A stretch of 7,569 nucleotides of DNA from Fidelibacterota bacterium (GTDB lineage: Bacteria; Fidelibacterota; UBA2242), in NCBI GenBank assembly GCA_023229045.1, contig JALOAB010000109.1, forward strand, positions 1 through 7,569. Reading direction: 5' to 3'. The translations under genes and the position numbers were made by a program. The notes under the pieces are model-generated. The model ran no database searches, had not been told where the DNA came from, and worked only from the letters and a program-made list of their open reading frames with translations. Positions 1 through 5,704 of this stretch are shown here, piece after piece; the first letter of the stretch is position 1; the number at the start of each line of letters is the position of its first letter.

Positions 1-24
1 GAAGTTTGATTTAAGATTGTGCAT
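1..24 (-). CDS. 5' end of a divergent leftward gene, product unknown (partial)
   Basis: Read on the minus strand, an ATG at 24-22 opens a frame that runs to the left edge without a stop and encodes MHNLKSNF. It is preceded by a perfect AAGGAG Shine-Dalgarno sequence (38-33) at 8 nt spacing, which is the best ribosome binding site in this end of the window. Only eight codons are visible, so nothing can be said about function. The gene would be transcribed divergently from the T9SS cargo gene at 391 and share its intergenic region. The call rests on the RBS and start geometry alone and could be chance. Confidence 0.45.
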
Positions 25-32
25 TGATCTAT

Positions 33-38
33 CTCCTT
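33..38 (-). promoter_or_regulatory. Ribosome binding site of the leftward partial gene
   Basis: The plus strand reads CTCCTT here, so the minus strand reads AAGGAG, ideally placed 8 nt before the ATG at 24-22. It is the main support for a gene entering the left edge. Confidence 0.5.
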
Positions 39-337
39 AATATTTAAGTATTTGTCACACAATAATTTAAGGATTTTTAGGTTAATGCACATGCTTTTTT
101 TCAGATTTTTATTTCACACAACGGATTTATTATACAGGCATAAATCTAAAAATCCAAATTGACCTATATTCCTTTGATAAAAGAGTTGCAACAAGGCGTT
201 TTTGAAGAATATCTCATCAAGAAAAAATTAAGCCATTACAAAGAAAGCAATAACATACTGACTTATAGGTCAACACTTTCTTAAAATCTGCTTAGTATTT
301 TCAATCTTTTGGTTTTTTATTTTTAAAATTCACAAAC

Positions 338-352
338 GCAAATTATATTTGC
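338..352 (+). promoter_or_regulatory. Palindrome overlapping a Bacteroidota-type -7 box (possible promoter/operator)
   Basis: GCAAAT-TAT-ATTTGC is a perfect 6+3+6 interrupted palindrome. Its right half contains TATATTTG (344-351), which fits the Bacteroidota -7 consensus TAnnTTTG. It ends 39 bases before the ATG at 391, a sensible promoter distance. I do not see a TTG -33 element at the usual 19-21 bp spacing, so the promoter call is weak. The symmetry would also suit a dimeric regulator. Confidence 0.3.
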
Positions 353-390
353 CCCTCAGCGTATAACAAATGATATAGGATAATACGAAT

Positions 391-1203
391 ATGAAACGAA
401 TTATTGTAATTCTGATGGTTATCTCAACCAATGTCTTCTGCCAGGATTACATCAATGTCCAGTTGACCTCAACCACCAAGCATGGTTTGCTGGATGATAT
501 TTCTAAAATCACCTTCAATGCCGAAGGAACGGTCATCAATTTTGAGATGACGATCGGTGGCACTGATTCGGAAAACCTGGATGATATTTTAAAGATCACT
601 TTTGATTCGGAAGCGCTCGGGGATGTATCACTGCCGGTCGAACTGCAGGATTTCAGGGCAATCCAGAGCGGTGATGATGTCCGGCTGAGCTGGGAAACGG
701 CCTCGGAAGTCAACAACTACGGCTTTGAGATCGAGAGAATCCACGCTGATTCCGAATGGGAAAAGATTGGCTTTCGGGAAGGCAAGTGCAGTTGTACGAA
801 ACTCAGCTCCTATACCTTTCTCGATAAGAAAGTATCAAAGTATGGAAATCTGAGATACCGCCTGAAACAGATCGATTATGACGGGAGTCATGAGTACAGT
901 CCGGAAATTTCAGTAACCTGCGCAGAATCCACAATTCCTGCGGTATTTCGAATTCACAACAATTATCCCAACCCATTCAATCCCGCAACCACCCTTTCCT
1001 ATGAAATCGCCGAGCCGGGTCTTACCAAAATTACAATCTATGATATGCAGGGAAAAGAGGTGGATATTCTGTTAAATACAAACCAGCAACCCGGTCGGTA
1101 CGAATTAAAATTCGATGGTTCTCAACTGTCCAACGGGATTTATTTCTGTAAGTTTGCGTCGGGTATTAATACAAAGATAATTAAAATGTTATTGGTAAAA
1201 TAG
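391..1203 (+). CDS. Secreted protein with T9SS type A C-terminal sorting domain
   Basis: This 270-residue protein has an N-terminal signal peptide (basic MKR, hydrophobic core to about residue 16, QD soon after). Residues 35-42 (DDISKITF) and 64-71 (DDILKITF) form a short internal repeat. From about 80 to 176 it has a beta-sandwich, FN3-like module starting LPVELQDF with the LSWETASEVNNYGFEIER pattern often found just before T9SS tails. Residues 186-270 are the type A sorting domain (TIGR04183-like), with YPNPFNP at 192-198, an IYDMQGKEV strand and a GIYFCKF strand near the end. In this family the tail directs export across the outer membrane through T9SS and is then cleaved with surface attachment or release. 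No catalytic domain is seen, so its role (adhesion, binding, scaffold) is unknown. A weak AGGA (377-380) sits 10 nt before the ATG. It is followed after 12 bases by the FISUMP gene, so the two are probably co-transcribed. Confidence 0.85.
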   Translation: MKRIIVILMVISTNVFCQDYINVQLTSTTKHGLLDDISKITFNAEGTVINFEMTIGGTDSENLDDILKITFDSEALGDVSLPVELQDFRAIQSGDDVRLSWETASEVNNYGFEIERIHADSEWEKIGFREGKCSCTKLSSYTFLDKKVSKYGNLRYRLKQIDYDGSHEYSPEISVTCAESTIPAVFRIHNNYPNPFNPATTLSYEIAEPGLTKITIYDMQGKEVDILLNTNQQPGRYELKFDGSQLSNGIYFCKFASGINTKIIKMLLVK

Positions 1204-1210
1204 AAGGGGA
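1204..1210 (+). promoter_or_regulatory. Ribosome binding site deciding a GTG start
   Basis: AAGGGGA lies 5 nt before the GTG at 1216. It supports that GTG over the first in-frame ATG (codon 14), which falls inside the signal peptide and would remove its basic N-terminus. Confidence 0.6.
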
Positions 1211-1215
1211 CAGAA

Positions 1216-1962
1216 GTGTACGGTAAAAAGATAAAAAGTTATTTACTATTGATTATGGTTTTGACAGCGCAAATGGCATTTGGACAATCAAAAGGTATGA
1301 TGATTTATCAATCTGATGGAAATATTGTTAGATTTGCTGTCCCTCAAATTGATAGTATAAATTTTAATGCTTGTGCCGATATTGACGGAAATGTTTATCC
1401 GATCGTTAAAATTGGTAATCAGTGGTGGACGACAGAAAACCTTAAGGTAACCCACTATCGCGATGGTACTGCGATCCCGTTAGAAACTAATAATAGTGCC
1501 TGGTCCGGTCTTTCAACCGGTGCTTATTGTGCATATAACAATGATGCGAGCAATGAATCCGATACCTATGGATATCTATATAATTGGTATGCGATAACTG
1601 ACAGCCATAATATTGCTCCTTCCGGTTGGCACGTACCGACCGATGCCGAATGGCAGACATTGGTTGATTATTTGGGTGGTGCAAGCGTTGCCGGTGGTAA
1701 AATGAAAGCAACCGGAACAACTTACTGGAACAGTCCCAACACCGGGGCCACCAACGAAAGTGGCTTTGCCGCGTTGCCCGGCGGCTCTCGCTACTACGAT
1801 GGTAACTTCTACGATCTGGGACTCAACGCCTACTTCTGGTCGTCCACGGAGAGCAGTAGTAACTACGCATGGTACCGGCTATTGAGCTACTACTATGCCT
1901 ACGTCCTCAGGAGCAATAGCAGTAAGCAAGACGGTTTTTCAGTGCGTTTGGTAAGGGATTAG
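1216..1962 (+). CDS. Secreted FISUMP (Fib_succ_major) domain protein, candidate DGR variable protein
   Basis: This 248-residue protein starts at GTG. It has a signal peptide (basic YGKKIK, hydrophobic core 9-21, probable cleavage near AFG-Q). Residues 44-52 carry a QIDSINFNA strand motif like the repeat in the upstream protein. From about 55 to 248 it matches the Fibrobacter succinogenes major paralogous domain (TIGR02145/PF09603): DIDGNVYPIVKIG, QWWTTENLK (69-77), GYLYNWYA (119-126), GWHVPTDAEWQTL (137-149), GFAALPGG (183-190), FWSSTE (207-212) and GFSVRLVRD (240-248). From family knowledge, the fold is related to the C-type-lectin/formylglycine-generating-enzyme type fold, which DGR variable proteins share. 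I see no catalytic site, so ligand or surface binding is the likely role. There is no T9SS tail and no lipobox, so its final location past the periplasm is unclear. The 3' third differs sharply in codon use from the 5' part and is rich in Tyr, Ser and Asn at positions expected to be surface exposed. Confidence 0.88.
   Translation: MYGKKIKSYLLLIMVLTAQMAFGQSKGMMIYQSDGNIVRFAVPQIDSINFNACADIDGNVYPIVKIGNQWWTTENLKVTHYRDGTAIPLETNNSAWSGLSTGAYCAYNNDASNESDTYGYLYNWYAITDSHNIAPSGWHVPTDAEWQTLVDYLGGASVAGGKMKATGTTYWNSPNTGATNESGFAALPGGSRYYDGNFYDLGLNAYFWSSTESSSNYAWYRLLSYYYAYVLRSNSSKQDGFSVRLVRD
1792..1932 (+). other. Candidate DGR variable region (VR core)
   Basis: This stretch encodes residues 193-239, close to the C-terminus where DGR variable repeats normally lie. 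Many codons are what adenine mutagenesis of AAC or AAT would yield: TAC at 193, 194, 199, 206, 217, 220, 225, 226 and 229; TAT at 227; GAT at 195 and 200; CTC at 203 and 231; AGC at 213, 224, 233 and 235; AGT at 214, 215 and 236; GAC at 239. Between them are invariant family residues (FWSSTE, AW, the terminal GFSVR). CTA at 222 does not fit an AAY template codon but could come from AAA. No template repeat or reverse transcriptase is in the window, so this is an inference. A paralogue family exchanging 3' segments by gene conversion could look similar. Confidence 0.5.
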
Positions 1963-1965
1963 ACT

Positions 1966-2025
1966 ATCCCGATATGCCCCGACAGAAGTACGGGATTTCA
2001 CTTCGTTCAACTTCGCTATCGGGAT
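1966..2025. repeat. Inverted repeat with nested bulged hairpin after the FISUMP stop
   Basis: ATCCCGATA (1966-1974) is the exact reverse complement of TATCGGGAT (2017-2025). Nested inside, CCCGAC (1978-1983), loop AGAA (1984-1987), GT, a bulged A (1990) and CGGG (1991-1994) form a 6-bp stem with a purine-rich tetraloop, 15 bases after the stop codon. ACTTCG is repeated directly at 2000-2005 and 2010-2015. The nested stem resembles the short-stem, tetraloop hairpin needed for DGR target recognition in Bordetella phage BPP-1. It could equally be a palindromic intergenic repeat of the REP type. Confidence 0.45.
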
Positions 2026-2038
2026 GCCCTGCGGGCAT
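2024..2038. repeat. Short hairpin ATGCCC-TGC-GGGCAT
   Basis: Perfect 6-bp stem with a 3-nt loop. Its left arm repeats ATGCCC from 1974-1979, so the right arm could pair with either copy. No T-run follows, which argues against an intrinsic terminator. Confidence 0.45.
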
Positions 2039-2052
2039 TTGACTATTTGACT
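2037..2052 (+). repeat. Tandem ATTTGACT x2
   Basis: Two perfect adjacent copies of the 8-mer ATTTGACT, followed by ATTATCCC. The motif GACTAT also occurs at the gene's stop (1962-1967) ahead of CCCGA and again at 2049-2054 just before ATCCCGAC, so the two CCCGAC hairpins lie behind similar lead-in sequence. Confidence 0.5.
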
Positions 2053-2055
2053 ATT

Positions 2056-2074
2056 ATCCCGACGGAGTCGGGAT
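2056..2074. repeat. Perfect 8-bp hairpin ATCCCGAC-GGA-GTCGGGAT
   Basis: An 8-bp perfect stem with a 3-nt loop, 94 bases after the FISUMP stop. It is a cleaner version of the bulged CCCGAC stem at 1978-1994. The next T-run (2083-2087) begins 8 bases after the stem, so it is at best a poor terminator for the 391-1962 unit. A DGR-type target hairpin or a dispersed palindromic repeat are the alternatives. Confidence 0.6.
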
Positions 2075-2201
2075 CGAAAAGGATTTTTGAAAAACAGAAG
2101 AAGAGCATTTTGAGCTCTGGTAGGGCTATCGCTTATCCATAACTCTGTAAAATTCAGCATTATTATAAATAGTAGAAGTTGAGGATTATTGACTAACTAT
2201 A

Positions 2202-2209
2202 GAGAGGAG
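2202..2209 (+). promoter_or_regulatory. Ribosome binding site of the four-helix membrane protein gene
   Basis: GAGAGGAG, 8 nt before the ATG at 2218. It is among the strongest Shine-Dalgarno sequences in the window and confirms the start. Confidence 0.65.
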
Positions 2210-2217
2210 TATTTATT

Positions 2218-2592
2218 ATGGAACTATCCATGTTAATCGCGAAAATTTTAGCCGTCATTTATATCTCATCCGGAATTGCAGTCCTGATCGGCACGTTTAA
2301 GATGAGTGATTTCGTCATCGAATTCGAAAAATCGCCGGCTTTGACATTCGTGTCCGGCTGTGTCGCAATTATATTGGGAATGATTTTAGTCACCTATCAT
2401 AACATCTGGGTTGGCAACTGGCGGGTCATAATCACGATCATTTCCTGGATCATGCTGGTTGGCGGAGTGAGCGTTGTAATCATTCCCAAATCTCTTTTCT
2501 TTATGAAAGGATTGATTAAAGACAACCGGCTTTGGGGGCTCTTTATGTTAATTTTCGGGATGTTGATAGGCTATTTTGGATTTTTCGTTTAA
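2218..2592 (+). CDS. Small integral membrane protein, four predicted helices, function unknown
   Basis: This 124-residue protein is almost wholly hydrophobic, with four likely transmembrane segments at about 6-25, 40-58, 69-89 and 104-122. The short polar links include EFEKSP (35-40), the TYHNIWVGNW stretch (59-68) between helices 2 and 3, and KGLIKDNRLW (97-106) between helices 3 and 4. The YHNIW motif looks like the conserved part of a hypothetical inner-membrane family common in bacteria, but I cannot name the family. There is no cofactor or transport signature. The gene stands alone, after a 255-base hairpin-rich gap and 91 bases before the next gene, so it may or may not share a transcript with it. 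Confidence 0.75.
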   Translation: MELSMLIAKILAVIYISSGIAVLIGTFKMSDFVIEFEKSPALTFVSGCVAIILGMILVTYHNIWVGNWRVIITIISWIMLVGGVSVVIIPKSLFFMKGLIKDNRLWGLFMLIFGMLIGYFGFFV

Positions 2593-2683
2593 GGACGATT
2601 CCATTTCCTATTATCGGGGACAATACATAATCGTGGCGAAAGGACGAATTTTTCCTATATTATCCTGATTTTTAAGATAGAAA

Positions 2684-3901
2684 ATGAAAGAAAACTCGCT
2701 GATGCCGATCAATCCTAAAAAGTTCCGATTATGCCTGGTATTACTTCTAATCGCAGGAATCAGCCGAGCCCAGTTTTTTGACGATTTCAATAAAGATAAA
2801 ATCGAGGGCTGGTTTTTCTTTACCGGCGACGGCAATGTGAGCATGGACCTGGTGCAGATGGAGGGCTTTGCCCGCATTCGGATTGACGCTACCAAAGATC
2901 AACATAATGTATGGTGGGCGATCATCAAGCGCGATATTTCAGGTTCTGTCGATCTAAATAAATTGAAGGAAACCGCTTACGAACTGCGGGTGGAAGCCAA
3001 AGTGCGCCTAAGTGCGGCGCCACGGCGTCTGAACTTTATGATAAACACCCAGCGCACGACTAATTTTCATGAACACCTGATGGAATTCGATATTCCCGAT
3101 ACATCCAATTGGCACGTCATAAGTTACACTACTAAAAATCTGGACGTCAGACCCGGCGATACATTATATGTGCAGTTGGACGCGACTGATCTGGGATGGG
3201 ACAAATATTACGTCGATATTGATTATTATCGCGCTGATATGGTAAATGTTAAAACAGCCGGGCCCGATAAAGGTGAGGCGGTTCCCTATCACCCGCCGAT
3301 CCCGGATGCGAACACTTTTTCGTATCATTTGAGTGTAGCTCACGATTGTCTGATAAATCCGGATTTTCCGGATATAAATTTCAATGACTGGCGGATCAAG
3401 ACGCTTAATGGCGATGCCAATGGATTATCAGTTTCCGGCAATCAATGGGCGATTTTAAGATGGGATTTAAGAAAATTCAAAGGCCGCAAAGTCGATCAGG
3501 CTGGTTTGCTGGAACTCACGACGCTGGCGCTGGCTAAAGGGGGCAATTATAGCGAGGTCTACGGCGCGGATTTCGGGATGGAATTGGGTAAAATTCGGGT
3601 GATTGAAATCTTGGGCGGCGACCCGGAGTGGGATCAGGAAAAAGTTACCTATGACAATTTCACGCAGGGAAAAACATATGCCGCAGTTTTCAATACTCAG
3701 ATGATTTATGATGCTGAACTAACTGTCACATCCGGCGGTAAAATTTTCATCACGATTTCAAGACCAGTTATGCAACGTTTACTCGATGGGACAACCAAGG
3801 GACTGCTGATCCGCCCGCTCGGAGCGATTGACGCCGCTTTCTTTGCTTCCGAAAACAAATCCGGACAAGAATCCAAATTGCATTTCAACCTAAAGCAGTA
3901 A
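2684..3901 (+). CDS. Secreted two-domain beta-sandwich protein with DNRLRE/CBM96-like C-terminus
   Basis: This 405-residue protein has a signal peptide with its hydrophobic core at 15-27 and probable cleavage at SRA-QF (after 29). The ATG at 2702 (residue 7), with GAAAG upstream, is an equally plausible start. Residues 31-185 look like a carbohydrate-binding-module-type jelly roll: DDFN-(5)-GWFFF at the start, an INTQRTTNFHEH segment (120-131) and DIDYYRADMV closing strands (178-187). Residues 210-405 fit the DNRLRE pattern: ILRWDLRKF (257-265), EWDQEKVTYDN (315-325), the LLDGTTKGLLI segment (366-376) and FFASENKSGQESKLHF (386-401). From family knowledge such domains bind polysaccharides or act as structural parts of secreted carbohydrate-active proteins. 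No catalytic domain is present. There is no T9SS tail or lipobox. Binding of a glycan is an inference. Confidence 0.7.
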   Translation: MKENSLMPINPKKFRLCLVLLLIAGISRAQFFDDFNKDKIEGWFFFTGDGNVSMDLVQMEGFARIRIDATKDQHNVWWAIIKRDISGSVDLNKLKETAYELRVEAKVRLSAAPRRLNFMINTQRTTNFHEHLMEFDIPDTSNWHVISYTTKNLDVRPGDTLYVQLDATDLGWDKYYVDIDYYRADMVNVKTAGPDKGEAVPYHPPIPDANTFSYHLSVAHDCLINPDFPDINFNDWRIKTLNGDANGLSVSGNQWAILRWDLRKFKGRKVDQAGLLELTTLALAKGGNYSEVYGADFGMELGKIRVIEILGGDPEWDQEKVTYDNFTQGKTYAAVFNTQMIYDAELTVTSGGKIFITISRPVMQRLLDGTTKGLLIRPLGAIDAAFFASENKSGQESKLHFNLKQ

Positions 3902-4007
3902 TTACATCAATTTGTCATAATAATAATCGCCCCAGTCGCTTGAAATAATTCATTACTCTGACATTTCTACTATAAGCTTACTTATTCGCAGAAAAGAATA
4001 TGCCCTT

Positions 4008-5003
4008 ATGAATAGGCTAGTAATCCCGATAATTTTTTTTATCACGTTATTTTTAATCTTAATATTTAACTCCTGTGAAAAAGGAATTATTGGCATTCAA
4101 GATGTCTATTCAGATCTGGATAAAATACCGACCCAAAAAACTCTACATATCTCAACCTACGAGGGTTCCTGTCAACCGATACACCCGGATGTTGTCTACT
4201 TCGAAGAAGGATATAGAGGGCATTATTATTATATGAGTTTTACTCCTTATCCATTCGGACAAAGCAAATGTGAAAATCCTTGCATAGTTGTCAGTAATAA
4301 TGGAGTCGATTTTTATGAGGAAAAACCAGGGATAAATCCTCTTGTAACATTTCCTGCTAATGGTTATAATGATGATCCGGACCTGATTTATAATCAAGAG
4401 AAGGAATTATTTCACCTTTATTATTTGGAAACCATGCGACCGGATTCCCAAAATGTCGTCATAATGACTTCCAATAATGGCCTAAAATGGAAGCGTGCCG
4501 CGCTGATTCATTACGATCTGAAAAATGCTGATCCATTTATTCTTTCACCTGCCTGTATCATGACCGGGTCGGATTTTTTGCTATTTTTCGTCAACTCTTC
4601 AGCTCCAAATAAACCTGTCCAGTATTTGAAAAGTGAAGATGGAATAGAATGGCATCCTAATGATATACATACTATTGATTACACACTTCCACCAAATCTT
4701 AAACCGTGGCACATCGATATCTTTAGTGGCGGAAATATTTTCTATTTGCTTGTTTGCGGACCGCATCCGAATACCGATTTATATATCGCCATGAGCCGGG
4801 ATCTCAAGAAATGGACATTCTATCCCGAACCGATTCTGGATCACAGAGCTACCTTTTTCGGGCCCTGCGATCGTGTATATCGCAGTTGTGGTGTTGCCAG
4901 AAATGATTTATTGATTGTCTGGTTTTCCTTCAGGCGTTTAGATGGTTCATGGGGTATCGGCGTTAAAAAATTCACTTTATCTACGTTGTTCATTGAGGAG
5001 TAA
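4008..5003 (+). CDS. Lipoprotein with GH43/GH32-like beta-propeller fold
   Basis: This 331-residue protein has a hydrophobic N-terminus ending in FNSC, so Cys23 is a likely lipidation site (loose, Bacteroidota-like lipobox). The rest is a propeller of the type seen in glycosidase clans F/J and GH130. HPDVVYF (59-65) gives the first blade. Then come repeated S-N/E-x-G-x-x-W/F blade motifs at SNNGVDF (96-102), SNNGLKW (155-161) and SEDGIEW (209-215), and the related SRDLKKW (263-269). Asp-rich DDPDL (122-126) and PWHIDIF (233-239) line the expected central cavity. The HPDVVYF...YYMSFTPYPF...ENP series resembles proteins often found in capsule or exopolysaccharide loci and annotated only as hypothetical or glycosidase-like. 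Enzyme activity is not certain, as I cannot map a full acid/base set. Its stop is 2 bases before the next start and its end contains that gene's RBS. Confidence 0.7.
   Translation: MNRLVIPIIFFITLFLILIFNSCEKGIIGIQDVYSDLDKIPTQKTLHISTYEGSCQPIHPDVVYFEEGYRGHYYYMSFTPYPFGQSKCENPCIVVSNNGVDFYEEKPGINPLVTFPANGYNDDPDLIYNQEKELFHLYYLETMRPDSQNVVIMTSNNGLKWKRAALIHYDLKNADPFILSPACIMTGSDFLLFFVNSSAPNKPVQYLKSEDGIEWHPNDIHTIDYTLPPNLKPWHIDIFSGGNIFYLLVCGPHPNTDLYIAMSRDLKKWTFYPEPILDHRATFFGPCDRVYRSCGVARNDLLIVWFSFRRLDGSWGIGVKKFTLSTLFIEE
4995..5000 (+). promoter_or_regulatory. Ribosome binding site inside the lipoprotein gene's end
   Basis: GAGGAG is formed by the last two codons (Glu-Glu) of the lipoprotein gene and lies 5 nt before the ATG at 5006. 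This implies translational coupling of the two genes. Confidence 0.65.
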
Positions 5004-5005
5004 TT

Positions 5006-5506
5006 ATGCCAATCAAAAAAATACTGATATTCCTCTTTATCTCTAGCACAACCCTCATTGCTCAATTTAAGAGTGGGGATGTTCGTCTCGGCGGCTCGGT
5101 TTCCTATGAACATGATTATTGGGATAACGAGCCGAACAAATCCACCTTTAGTATCTTGCCGGAATGTGGCTTTTTTATCCTGGATAATTTCTCTCTGCAG
5201 ATCACAGGCTATACTGTTATTTATTTTTATCCTAAAAATTGGGACAGTGATCCAGATTGCGACCTCGGATGCGGTCTGGGAGCAAAGTATTACTATCGCC
5301 ACTTCTATCTTGGATCGTCATTTGTGTATAAAAAATGGAATAGTATCCCGCCGCGTAATACCCTACTCCTCGAAACAGGATATCTGATCAAACTTAATCC
5401 AAAGGTATTTCTGGATCTGGGATGGGATTTTACAACCGGAATCAGTGATGCCAATCGAAAGACGTCCAGGATTAGATTTGAGGTTGGCGTTGTCGCTTTT
5501 CTCTAG
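5006..5506 (+). CDS. Small outer-membrane beta-barrel protein
   Basis: This 166-residue protein has a signal peptide (MPIKK, core 6-14, likely cleavage at LIA-Q near residue 19-20). The mature part alternates polar and hydrophobic residues in short strands rich in Gly and aromatics. It has the pattern SFILP-type strand, GFFILDNFSLQI (55-66), GCGLGAKYYYRHFYLGSSF (88-106), LLETGYLIKL (121-130) and VFLDLGWDF (134-142). It closes with IRFEVGVVAFL, a typical final barrel strand. This fits the 8-stranded outer-membrane beta-barrel superfamily (PF13505-like) at its usual size. Function is unknown. Coupling to the upstream lipoprotein suggests they act together at the outer membrane, perhaps in glycan handling, but that is inference. 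Confidence 0.7.
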   Translation: MPIKKILIFLFISSTTLIAQFKSGDVRLGGSVSYEHDYWDNEPNKSTFSILPECGFFILDNFSLQITGYTVIYFYPKNWDSDPDCDLGCGLGAKYYYRHFYLGSSFVYKKWNSIPPRNTLLLETGYLIKLNPKVFLDLGWDFTTGISDANRKTSRIRFEVGVVAFL

Positions 5507-5704
5507 GTAAATATTTTCTGACGATTTTAAACATCAAAAAGTGGTTGGAAATGTGTTGCCTATACTTGAAGTGATTGAATAATATTTTTCTTCATAATCA
5601 AGTAGTCCGGTGAATTATCGGGCTTCGATTAATAGGTTATATCCAAATAAAACGGGGCTGAATCTTCAGCCCCGTTTTATTATTAGAAATATTTGGCTAC
5701 TCGT
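5507..5704. other. Convergent intergenic region
   Basis: This spacer separates the rightward barrel gene from the leftward GH57 gene. Apart from the terminator at 5646-5681 I see no gene or repeat in it. A short open frame beginning at 5610 runs into the GH57 gene on the opposite strand and lacks an RBS. Confidence 0.6.
5646..5681. terminator. Bidirectional intrinsic terminator
   Basis: AATAAAACGGGGCTGAA (5646-5662) and its exact reverse complement (5665-5681) form a 17-bp perfect inverted repeat with a CGGGGCTGA core. On either strand the GC-rich stem is followed by TTTTATT. It lies between convergent genes ending at 5506 and 5705, so it should stop transcription from both sides. Confidence 0.92.

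Larger units (their letters stand above)
25..390. other. AT-rich divergent intergenic region with inverted repeats
   Basis: All frames are broken by frequent stops and I see no convincing gene in this stretch. It holds two perfect 10-bp inverted repeats: GGATTTTTAG at 71-80 pairs with 146-155, and TTGACCTATA at 159-168 pairs with 264-273. It also holds an interrupted palindrome at 338-352. As it lies between two divergent starts it must hold the promoters for both sides. A structured leader or small RNA is possible but not demonstrated. Confidence 0.5.

Noticed and set aside
391..450. Lipoprotein signal in the T9SS cargo protein (Cys17)
   Set aside because: The residues before Cys17 (NVF) do not make a lipobox, and the C-terminal sorting domain already explains its export.
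2056..2090. The 8-bp hairpin as an intrinsic terminator
   Set aside because: The nearest T-run starts 8 bases after the stem and is only five bases long, so the geometry is poor.
1487..2160. Minus-strand frames opposite the FISUMP gene and its downstream hairpins
   Set aside because: Their translations lack protein-like composition, and one runs through the hairpin array. Neither has an RBS.
1963..2217. A DGR template repeat or reverse transcriptase fragment downstream of the candidate variable region
   Set aside because: I looked for a second copy of the FWSSTE and GFSVR coding sequences in the window and found none, and no frame here resembles a reverse transcriptase.
4841..5302. 153-codon minus-strand frame across the lipoprotein/barrel junction
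   Set aside because: It spans the coupled junction of two well-supported plus-strand genes, with no RBS or protein-like features.
5058..5387. 109-codon plus-strand frame overlapping the beta-barrel gene
   Set aside because: It is an out-of-frame shadow. The overlapping frame has a signal peptide, barrel pattern and coupled RBS.
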